Source: Centrapalus pauciflorus
Taxonomy: Eukaryota; Streptophyta; Magnoliopsida; Asterales; Asteraceae
Direction: 5' to 3'
NCBI GenBank assembly: GCA_020465985.1
Contig: JAANYP010004843.1
Location: 467,733 to 531,732 of the forward strand
DNA: 64,000 nt
Each line of letters opens with the position of its first letter. Positions within the stretch are counted from its first letter, which is position 1. The position numbers were made by a program, and so were the translations under genes. The notes beneath the pieces were generated by a model, which was not told the DNA's origin, ran no database searches, and saw nothing but the letters and a program-made list of their open reading frames with translations. Positions 1 to 9,500 of this stretch are shown here, piece by piece.

Positions 1-935
1 GTAGTGTGTGAGTGTTCGTGCATTTGAGTTAGTTTAGTTTTTCATAGTTTTTAGTTTTTAGTTTTTATTTTGCATTTGTGTGTTCACCCTTGAATAATAG
101 TGTTTTTGATTAACCAATTAAAAGTAGAATTGCATTGATCTTATCTCCCTAATTTATTTTGGTTTGAGCAAGTAACTTAAAATGATGATTCTAGTTAGGA
201 AATAGATTAATACCAAGTGATATCAGTGATGATCAAGTTAATTTGAAAATTATTAAAAAGAGTCATAATGAATGTGCATGCATGAGATTAATAAAAGAAT
301 TTGAGTATGTTACACTTGTGTGTGGTCTTAAAGAATAAAACACTTTATCAAACCCAACATTTCAAAAGACATCGATACACCTAAGCAATAAGGGGGAGTG
401 TTGCAAGTAAACCCGTGAGGCGTAGGTGCTTAAAATGTAAGGGGTGGCCTAACGAGTTCGGAAAAGAAGTCTGAGGGGTATTCTATACCTAACCCCCTAA
501 AGCCAACTGGTTTGGGAGCGGTTGACCAATTTTTCGTTACATGGACTCGTTAGAAAGTCATGTTCAAACCCTTAATAAAATAACTCATGAGTGTGCTAAA
601 AAAAATTTTAAGAGAGAAATTATCAAATGATAAGTGAGTTCAGTATGAGCGTCAAAACCGGTAAAATTGCACACATGTAACCTTGAGCAAAAATAGGTGG
701 TTTATTGTGAGGAATGTTTGGGAGGTAAAGTCTTGATAACAAGTTTAACACAGTGTAACGGAAACGAATTTTTAGTTATGATCATGCATGGACTTTAGTA
801 TGAAGGCTATTATTAATTTGATAAATTAATTAGAGAATCATTGATTTATCATATGCTTGGTAAATGAAATCTGAAACATTAAAGTCTGATTTAGTTTTCT
901 TGCTCGGGACGATCAAGGTTTAAGTTGGGGATGTT
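1..935 (+). mobile_element. 3' internal end of an upstream non-autonomous LTR retrotransposon copy (partial, left edge)
   Basis: This stretch has no credible gene. It aligns almost base for base with 13731-14660, which is the 3' internal region of the element whose 3' LTR is 14661-15959. It ends in the polypurine tract AAGTTGGGGA (922-931), directly followed by an LTR starting TGATCGG at 936. It is therefore the tail of another copy that begins left of the window. It includes a block around 388-545 (AATAAGGGGGAG, GGGGTGGCC, ACTGGTTTGGGAG) with counterparts in the Athila element on the opposite strand near 5280-5440. Confidence 0.75.
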
Positions 936-2261
936 TGATCGGATCATTTTATACCGACTTTAATGTGTTTAAATGATATTATTTTATGTATAAAGTATTG
1001 GTATAATGCTACATTTAATTGTTATTTATCAATTGAAGGGTTAAAGCTTAAAAGGAGTTAAAATGAGTAAATTGTGCCTTGGAATGTTCTACTATTGATA
1101 AAAGTCATTACGCATGTAGGTAATCCTCTCAAGTATAAGTCTGGCAAATTTGAGCTCAATCGGAGAACCATTATAGAGAGCCAAGCGCAGTGGGGGGCGC
1201 AGCCCTGCTCCCCAACCGAGTGCCCAAGCGCAGAGGGGGGCGCAGCCCTGCTCCCCAACCGAGTGCTCAACAGAATGAATTTTCCCATTGAAAAGCCCAA
1301 GCGTAGACCGGGGCGCAGGGGGGGCGCATGCCTGCTCCTGCGGCTGCGCCCAACCCGAAAAAAGAGTTTCTGAGCCGTTTTTAGGGTTTCCAGCACTTCT
1401 CTATAAATACCAAGTCATAGAAGACAAAAAGGCATCATATTTTTGAGGAGAAATTGAAGAGAAAAAGAGGAAGAAAGGTCCAGATTCATCAAGCGCGATG
1501 TAGTCTGCGCGAAACCAATGGCGAAGGATTGGGGGTTTGGTTCCTTCTACGTTCCATCTTTCCCCCATCAATCCAACAACTACGAAACTTGTTCCTGACA
1601 AGTTCAATGTTTCGTACGCGTTGGTTGATGATCACACTATTATCGTTCAAGGGTTTGTTTGTTAGCTAAGTATTTATGTTTTTCGTTGATTTATTATTGT
1701 AACGAACGATATGTTTTATTTAGTTTTCTGTGTGATTATTATTTAAAGATATTGTTCCGTTCGCTTCTATTTATATCTTTATCGTAAGACGCGTCGTAGC
1801 CGTGTTACATGCCGTGCCGAGCTCATTAGATTAGGAGTTAAGACGGACTGTGAACATGACACGATTCGTGCCCAAAATACGGATTGTGATGGAATTGAAT
1901 GTCATAACTATGTCTATGTGGTTAGGTTACGAAGATAATTAAATGGAATAATAAATGATTAAGTTATTAGCAACCCTAGGTCGATAATCCATAATTCCAC
2001 CCAAACCCTAAATCCGAAGTCGTTGGTGTTCTTACTTCATTCTTTAAGTTTTCGTCACAAAGCTATAATTATTTTTTCCAAAGTTTCGCTCAACCACTTT
2101 CTTCAATCAATTAGTTTTTATTATTAGTTAATAACTATCGTAGAATAATATTGATAACCACATGCTCCCTGAGGAGACGATCCCACTTACCCTAGCTATA
2201 AGTTAAGGTGATTGGTGTTTTTATAAATTATTTTTGAACGCTTTACGACGAGCGGATATCA
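936..2261 (+). repeat. LTR shared by two tandem non-autonomous elements
   Basis: The LTR runs from TGATCGG to ATATCA (1326 bp). It follows a polypurine tract on its left and precedes a tRNA-Asp primer site on its right, so it acts as 3' LTR of the copy at 1-935 and 5' LTR of the next. A TATA box, TATAAATA, lies at 1402-1409. Upstream is a GC-rich block with a 43-bp unit repeated in tandem (starts 1182 and 1225) and a diverged third copy near 1298. The right-hand LTR (14661-15959) is similar but differs by indels and substitutions, so this element is clearly older than the Athila inside it. Confidence 0.85.
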
Positions 2262-2264
2262 AAA

Positions 2265-2282
2265 TGGCGCCGTTGCCGGGGA
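2265..2282 (+). other. Primer binding site (tRNA-Asp type) of the non-autonomous element
   Basis: TGGCGCCGTTGCCGGGGA lies three bases after the LTR end. It is complementary to the 3' end of plant tRNA-Asp (CCCCGGCAACGGCGCCA). The same site occurs in the nested Athila element (12541-12558). Confidence 0.88.
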
Positions 2283-2429
2283 GCTAGTGCGCTTATTAGT
2301 CTTGTTTTACGGTAGTTGTTTAGGTTTACTTTGGTTTAATTTAATTTAATTTATTTTCGTTATTTTATTTATTTAGTTTTTATTTAGTTGTTTTTTTTTT
2401 GGTTTTTATTATTTGTTTAATTTCTTGGA

Positions 2430-3119
2430 ATGGAATCTTCATATAATTATGATTATTATCCATCCAAACATAATTACTCGGATTATAATGATCAATATTA
2501 TTCAAGTTATGATAATCATGATTCTTACTACTCGAGTCGTGATTCGTACAATCCATGGGAACGACATCCGGATTCCGATGAGTATTATTATAATGACTAT
2601 TATCCATCTCAGCAGCGATTATATGATGAAAATCGGTGCTATCAAGAGAATGTTATGACATCCATGAGGGAATGCATGACATTTATGGAGGCAAACACCA
2701 AACATCTCCAATATCTCGTGAACACATGGGGGCAAATCACCGATCTCTTTTTAAAACAAGAAGCGGAGAGGGAGATGTACATGGAGCCGAATGACGACTT
2801 TGATGAGGTCCGAGGATTCGAGCATCAAGATATCCATCAAGAGACGTCCTTAGAATTACTAAACTTTAACGAGGAAGAGAGAGTCGAAAGTGAAGTTGTT
2901 ATACAAGATCTGCTACAACCATCAACGGAGACAACTCCATATTTCGAACTCCCTTATTTCAATTATTATTTAAAAAGTTTTATGCCTGAAACTGGATCTA
3001 ATTCAATGTTAATTGTTTTTCATGATATTTCAGGTACCTATGGAGTACGAATCGCACGAAGGGAAAAACCAATCAAATATCCGGGTAATGTATGTGGACA
3101 AGGTGACAAACCACCTTGA
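2430..3119 (+). CDS. Tyrosine-rich 229-residue ORF of the non-autonomous element
   Basis: I do not recognise this frame as a known domain. It opens 148 bases after the primer site, where gag would start. Residues 1-60 are very rich in Tyr, Ser, Asp and Asn. Residues 65-115 look helical and amphipathic, the middle is acidic (many Glu), and no zinc knuckle or protease motif is present. The stop falls just before the noncoding block that also follows the Athila pol stop. It could be a reduced or replaced gag that helps packaging, or an open frame without function. Being unbroken in an element with diverged LTRs is mild evidence for use. Confidence 0.45.
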   Translation: MESSYNYDYYPSKHNYSDYNDQYYSSYDNHDSYYSSRDSYNPWERHPDSDEYYYNDYYPSQQRLYDENRCYQENVMTSMRECMTFMEANTKHLQYLVNTWGQITDLFLKQEAEREMYMEPNDDFDEVRGFEHQDIHQETSLELLNFNEEERVESEVVIQDLLQPSTETTPYFELPYFNYYLKSFMPETGSNSMLIVFHDISGTYGVRIARREKPIKYPGNVCGQGDKPP

Positions 3120-3130
3120 AGAGGTACCGT

Positions 3131-3300
3131 CTGGCTGAAGACGTAAAACTTAGCGCTTCTTGAGAGGCAACCCAAAGAAGTTTGTGGGTGTGTTCAATAG
3201 AAACCTTCACGAGACTATAACTCGTCCACCCGGGCTAACGGGGGGTTTAAAGGCTTGTTGCACATGCTAAGTGCAATCGTGATCCCTACGAAAGTGAGGT
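3131..3300 (+). other. Conserved hairpin-rich noncoding block, non-autonomous copy
   Basis: This aligns with the reverse complement of about 6400-6570, the region just after the Athila pol stop. Hairpins are ACGAG/CTCGT (3209-3225), CCCGG/ACGGG (3229-3242) and TTGCAC/GTGCAA (3258-3276). A weaker one around AGGCAA lies at 3160-3175. The second differs from the Athila copy by two paired changes that keep base pairing. Function unknown; packaging, RNA stability or 3'-end formation are possible. Confidence 0.6.
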
Positions 3301-3837
3301 TTAGTTTATATTTATGCTTTAAGTTTTCTAATTATTTTTATTTTTATTTTAGTGCATTATAGTTTATAGTTCTGAAATGCATATCATGTGTGATTTAAAA
3401 GACAATATAGGTGCAGTAGGGAATTAAGTTGGGGATGTTTGCCATCACCCCAATTACCAATGCTAAAAATAATTTATCTCTCCTTTTAATTAAAACATGA
3501 TATGAATCGCGCATATGCATTTTAGTTTATTGCATTTAATTAGTTGCATCATTATATTGTGTCAATATTCTCATGACTTTTAAGTAACATAACGAGAATT
3601 GGTAGATTATGAAGTTAGGGAAGTTATTTCAACCCCAACTGTGGCTTCAAAACGACTATCTCGCTAATTATTTAACCATGTCATGAAAATAAATACATTC
3701 ATTTTTAGGCATGATTTTACATTATTCATACGCTCATCCACTTGAATCTCAGTCTAATCTATATTGCTATTGAGACAATGATGTCCAAAGTTGAAGAGGA
3801 TGATTGACTTGCAAGGAGATATGATGTATATGAGTTG

Positions 3838-3842
3838 ATGAT
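3838..3842. repeat. Target site duplication ATGAT, left copy
   Basis: The 5 bases ATGAT lie immediately before the LTR start at 3843 and are repeated at 13640-13644 immediately after the other LTR. Five bases is the usual duplication for Ty3/gypsy integration. Confidence 0.9.
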
Positions 3843-4918
3843 TGATGCGAGTGTCGTTAACCCGTCAAAAATAACCACTAAATACCTTAGAAGCTAGGGT
3901 AAGTAGGGATCGTATCCACAGAGAGCGAGAGGTTAAATGCACGTATTCGAGCGACTAGCGTTGTAAAATAATTAATTTCGAAAGATTGATTTGGTTGTAA
4001 AAAGGTGATTGCTTTGATTTATAAAACTAATTACTTGCGAATTTTGTGAAAAGAAAACTTAAGAAGATTGTTTGATTGAATAAAATACGAAGACAACCAT
4101 TCCCGGATTCCACACCGCGCTTTGTGTTTAATTTATGAAAACGATTTGAAGATTACATAGACATAATCTTTGTTGGAATTATTATTAAAGCCATTACGTG
4201 ATCTTGGGCATAGCGCGTGACACGTTTGATTACTCGTCTTAATTAAATAATTAACTCGGCACGAATAATAAAATGTCTACGAACTATCTTGCGAAACGCA
4301 ACAACAAAATAATAATCATTCGTTTACAATCAAAATATAAATAATAAAAACCATGTAAACTTAAAGTAATCGTTCATAAAGTAAAACTTAGCGATGTGCT
4401 TCCTCCGAGAATGATTATGACGAGCTTAGCCGGACATGGTTGATGCAACGTTCAAGAGTTGTGGATTCATCGCCGTAGATTGACTCGTGTGTTCTTCGTA
4501 CGTATTTTCGCTCAAACAGGGTTCTTTTCCTTAGCCTTCTCCTCCAAAAAACGATTCTAAACTTTGAAATATGACTTGATATTTATAGGAAAAGCTGGAA
4601 AAACCCTAAAAACGGCCGTCTATTATTTTAATGGGCTGGGCGCAGCCGTAGGCGCAGGCCTGCGCCCCCCCCTGCGCCCCTCTGTAAAATCCGTATTTTT
4701 GTGAATTAATTTCTTCTGTCGAGCACTCGGTCTGGGCGCAGGGCTGCGCCCCTCTCTGCGCCTGGCTCTGAAATTTCGTCCTTTTTTCATCATTTTAAAC
4801 CGGATTTTGTTTCCCTGCATAGGCACAGAATTTATTCAATAGCGGCACATTCTATAACACTTTTGCATTAAAACAACTCTTTTACGCTTAATAAACATGG
4901 TAAATTATAACCCGATCA
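3843..4918 (-). repeat. Athila 3' LTR
   Basis: This LTR is 1076 bp. On the minus strand it runs from TGATCGGG to CGCATCA. Comparison with 12564-13639 by eye found no difference. The TATA box TATAAATA (minus) is at 4580-4587. A GC-rich block with repeated GCGCAG and CTGCGCC lies at about 4633-4765. Confidence 0.93.
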
Positions 4919-6590
4919 AACTTCCCCAACTTAATTCTTGATCGTCCCGAGCAAGCAACGAAAATCAGATTTTTAAAACATCGGGTTTATCAAGCGTACA
5001 AAACATAATTAACTCATTTAAACAAGCACTAGCCTTCATAGATGTGCTGAAACTCGCAGACACGAACAAAATTTAATTCAGATATATCGTGATGTTTCTT
5101 GGATAGTTGTTCAAAAATTCCTCACCACTATTATCCTTTTAGCTCAAGGTTACAGAATTGAATTCACGTGGGTCACTGGACCATCTTTTTCCTCGATGCA
5201 TGACTTGAGCTACTAATTTTTTCTTTTTGTTCTTTTCATGCAATGTCTATATTTTTCGTTCAAGTTTACTATGACTTTCTAGATGATCCGTGTAACAGGA
5301 TTTGGGTCAGCCACTCCCAGACCAGTTGGTCTTAGGGGACTAGGCATGATGGTACCCTTCAGACTTAATCTCCTGAATCAACTAGGCCACACTTGAATTG
5401 AGGCTCTATTCGTGTTCGTTTCCTCCCCCTTATTGCATGAATAAATAGCGGCTATTGAAATCCTTGTTAATCATCCCTTGCTACAACACAATATATCCTA
5501 CTTCAACTCGGTTCACTTCTTTGGGTTTTAAACATCTATGACTCTTTATGTTATGTTTAAACTCATATAATTACGTCTTTTTGCTTGAAACCGACCTAAC
5601 TAACATCATCATATTTAAGTTGCAAGCTCAACAATTAGAATTTCTCGGGTTAATTGATCGGATCTTTTACGGCTCGCTCTTCACACAATCTTAAAAAGAA
5701 ACACATTTATTCAGTCACACAAACACTAAAAATAATAAAGCATAAAAACGTCAATTCATCCTACTTAAAGAGAGGAACGGAAGAACCTGACTACTGCGAT
5801 GGTGGTTGTCCGAAGTTGCTGTCGTAGAACTCACTGAAAGGCCCATCATCTTCTCGTGCTAGTAATTTTCTTCAAACTTCCCCAACTTGAGTTGAAAACT
5901 CAAGTTTAACTGAGATCAACACTAACAATGGCACCTTAAATCTTTATAAGTGAGTTATTTGACCAAAAAGTTGTCATTTTTCGTAAATTTTTTCTCGGTT
6001 TCACGATATATAACATATAAAGCATAGTGTGAAGCATAATGCGTCCCCCTTCCCCAACTTAAAGAATTGGGGCGTCCTCGGCACACAAATAATTATGAAA
6101 CAAGAAACATTTACGAAGAAATGAAACAACACATGTAGCATCTAAGTATCGAATATTCAAGCATGTGTAATATAGTATTGGTGCAACACACATTTTGCTA
6201 GGAATTGCCCCTCCCTAACGTAAGTATATTCCTTTTAATTTCCTCCAAGCTCAATGGTCCCGAATGTGCAAATTCTTTCCCCAACTTAGTTGGTTACCAT
6301 AGGTACACCAGAGTATAGGATGAACTATTATTTGACTAACTAATTTAAAAGAAAAACAAACTACGGTATAATGATATAATTTAATTTGCAGAAATTAAAG
6401 CACACTTTCGTGGTGAGAACGATTGCACTTAGCACGTGCAACAAGCCTTTAAACCCCTCAGTAGCCTGAGTGGACGAGTTATAGTCTCGTGAGGGTTTCT
6501 ATGGAACATACCCACAAAGTTCTTTGGGTTGCCTCCCAAAAAGCGCTAAGTTTAATGTCTTCAGCCAGACATTTTGGAGCTCTTACATGT
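4919..6590 (-). other. Athila 3' noncoding region between pol stop and 3' LTR
   Basis: These 1.67 kb carry no credible coding frame, so the env-like gene of some Athila members is absent. The polypurine tract AAGTTGGGGAAG (minus) abuts the LTR at 4921-4932. The same purine core recurs on the minus strand near 5876, 6051 and 6281. A hairpin-rich block at 6400-6570 and a block at 5280-5440 are shared with the non-autonomous element. Confidence 0.7.
6400..6570 (-). other. Conserved hairpin-rich noncoding block, Athila copy
   Basis: Just after the pol stop the minus strand can form TTTGGG/CCCAAA (6523-6540), ACGAG/CTCGT (6474-6490), CTCAG/CTGAG (6457-6470) and TTGCAC/GTGCAA (6423-6441) in a row. 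The same order and spacing occur at 3131-3300 in the non-autonomous element. The GGGAGGCAACCC motif after pol is, from memory, common in plant gypsy elements; the row of hairpins is read here from the sequence. Confidence 0.6.
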
Positions 6591-9500
6591 TTAAGTTATA
6601 TCTTCCAAGACCATTGTCTCAGATGATATAATTTCATTGTCAGCCCATTGTACAAATAATTTTAATCTGTGTCCGTTTACTTTAAATGGCTCACCACCTT
6701 TTTGATCTATTATTTCAACCGCACCATAGGGGAAAACGTTAGTCACTGTGTATGGGCCTGTCCACTTACTTTTTAATTTGCCTGGGAAGAGCCGCAAGCG
6801 TGCGTTAAATAGCCAGACTTTGTCACCTTTATTAAACACCTTTCGTTTAATTATTCGATCGTGGAAAGCTTTTGTTTTTTCTTTATATATTTTAGAACTT
6901 TCATAAGCTTCCTTGCGAATTTCTTCTAATTCGTTCAGTTGGTGTTTTCGATTTATACCGGCAGCTGTGAAGTTAAGGTTTGCATTTTTAATGGCCCATA
7001 AGGCGCGGTGCTCTAACTCCACCGGAAGATGACATAATTTCCCATAAACTAGTTTATAGGGAGACATACCAATAGGGGTTTTATACGCTGTACGATACGC
7101 CCAAAGTGCATCATCTAATCGTATTGACCAATCTTTCCTATCGGGTCGTACTGTTTTTTCTAATATTCGCTTAACCTCCCTGTTAGATACCTCTACTTGT
7201 CCACTAGTTTGTGGGTGATATGGGGTAGCTATCTTATGCGTCACTCCATAATGTTTAAGTAGTTTGCTAAAGTACATATTTTTGAAATGAGAACCCCCAT
7301 CACTAATTATGGCTCTAGGAATTCCATGACGAGAAAATATATTACGTTTAACGAATTGGCAAACTACTTTGTGATCATTGGTTCTTGTGGCTTCGGCTTC
7401 TACCCATTTAGAGACGTAATCAACTGCCACTAGGATGTATTCGAAACCATATGACTTAGGAAAGGGTCCCATAAAGTCTATGCCCCACACATCAAAAATC
7501 TCTACTATAAGAATTGGTGTCATAGGCATTTGGTCTCTTTTTGAAATACCTCCTATCTGCTGGCATCGTAGGCATGACTTAACAAACTCGTAGGAGTCCT
7601 TAAAGATGGTTGGCCAAAAGAATCCACTTTGTAGGATTCGATGTCCTGTCTTTTTAGCACTAAAATGGCCTCCACATGCATACGAGTGACAGTGATTTAA
7701 AATATCATAATGCTCGTTATCTGGAACACATCGCCGGATAATCTGATCTACTCCTATTTTGAACAAATCCGGCTCCTCCCAAATGTACTGTTTAGTTTGA
7801 GAGAAGAAATACTTTCGTTGATGTGAATTCCAGTGGTTTGGGGTTTTCCCTGTGACAAAGTAATTCACTAAGTTAGCGAACCAAGGCACTTTTGCGACGA
7901 ACAATAATTGTTCATCTGGGAAATTGTCCCGAATGGAGTCCAGCATATCAGTGGTGATTGCTGGCAGTCTCGATAGATGGTCTGCTACTACATTTTCTGA
8001 GCCCTTTTTATCTCTGATTTCTAAATCAAATTCTTGTAGCAACAGTATCCAACGAATTAGCCGTGGCTTAGCATCTTTCTTAGCCAAGAGGTGTCGTAAG
8101 GCACTATGATCGGAATACACAATTACCTTAGCTCCCCAGACGTAAGATCTAAACTTATCTAACGCATATACTACTGCAAGCAATTCTTTTTCAGTGGTTG
8201 TGTAATTAATTTGAGCTTCAGAGAAGGTTTTACTTGCATAGTATATTACCACTGGCTTTTTGTCCACTCTTTGACCAAGGACGACACCTACTGCATGATC
8301 GCTGGCGTCACACATGATCTCAAAGGGTTGAGACCAATCAGGTGATTGCAGAATTGGTGCCTCTGTGAGCTTCATTTTTAATGTGTTAAATGCCTCTGCA
8401 CAGTCTTTATCAAAATTGAACGGTGCGTCTTTTAGGAGAAGGTTACATAGGGGTTTGGATATGGCACTAAAATCTTTTATGAATCTCCTATAGAAACCTG
8501 CATGTCCTAGAAAAGAACGAATCCCCTTGATATTAGTTGGTGGTGGTAGCGAGGAAATTATTTGTATCTTAGCTCGATCAACCTCCATTCCTCTTTCAGA
8601 GACTATGTGTCCTAAGACTACTCCCTCTTTAACCATAAAGTGACTTTTCTCCCAGCTTAGTACCAAATTGGTTTCAGTACACCGCTTGAGAACTTTTTCT
8701 AAATGAGAGAGACACCCTTCGAATGACTTATCAAATATTGAAAAGTCGTCCATGAAGATTTCAAGAGAACCTCCGACCATGTCTGAAAATATAGCCATCA
8801 TACATCGCTGAAATGTGGCTGGAGCGTTACATAATCCAAATGGCATTCTTCGGTAAGCGAATGTGCCATACGGACATGTAAATGTTGTTTTATCTTGGTC
8901 CTCTGGGTGTATTGGGATTTGGTTATACCCCGAATAGCCATCTAGGAAACAATAGAATTTCTGCCCTGCTAGCTTCTCTACTATTTGGTCGATGAATGGC
9001 AGAGGAAAATGATCTTTTGAGGTTGCGGCGTTTAGTTTTCTGTAGTCGATACATACTCTCCACCCCGTCACAGGGCGAGTTGCAATCTTTTCTCCTTCAG
9101 GAGTATCGACGACAGTGATTCCAGATTTCTTCGGAACCGTCTGTGTGGGACTAACCCATTGGCTATCTGATATCGGATAGATAATTCCAGCATCTAGCCA
9201 TTTCAACACTTCTTTCTTCACTACCTCTCTAAGGTTAGGGTTTAGCCTTCTCTGAGCATCTCTGCTTGGCTTGGCTGTTGGATCAGTTATAATCCTATGC
9301 ATACACAGCGTCGGACTAATTCCTTTAAGATCTGCTATGGTCCAGCCTACCGCTTCCTTATATCTCGATAACACTTCTAACAAGGCCTTTTCTTGTGCAG
9401 CAGTAAGGTCTGTTGCGATGATTACAGGCAGTGTATTCTCAGGGCCAAGAAAAGCATATTTGAGATGAGATGGAAGTGGTTTCAACTCTAGCTTGGGTGG

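Noticed and set aside
1058..1396. Open frames on both strands in the LTR at 936-2261 and its partner LTR
   Set aside because: They come from the tandem GC-rich block of the LTR, differ between LTR copies and have no protein-like composition.
4623..4826. 67-codon open frame, present identically at 13344-13547
   Set aside because: It lies in the GC-rich block of both Athila LTRs, so it is duplicated as part of the LTR. GC richness explains the open frame.
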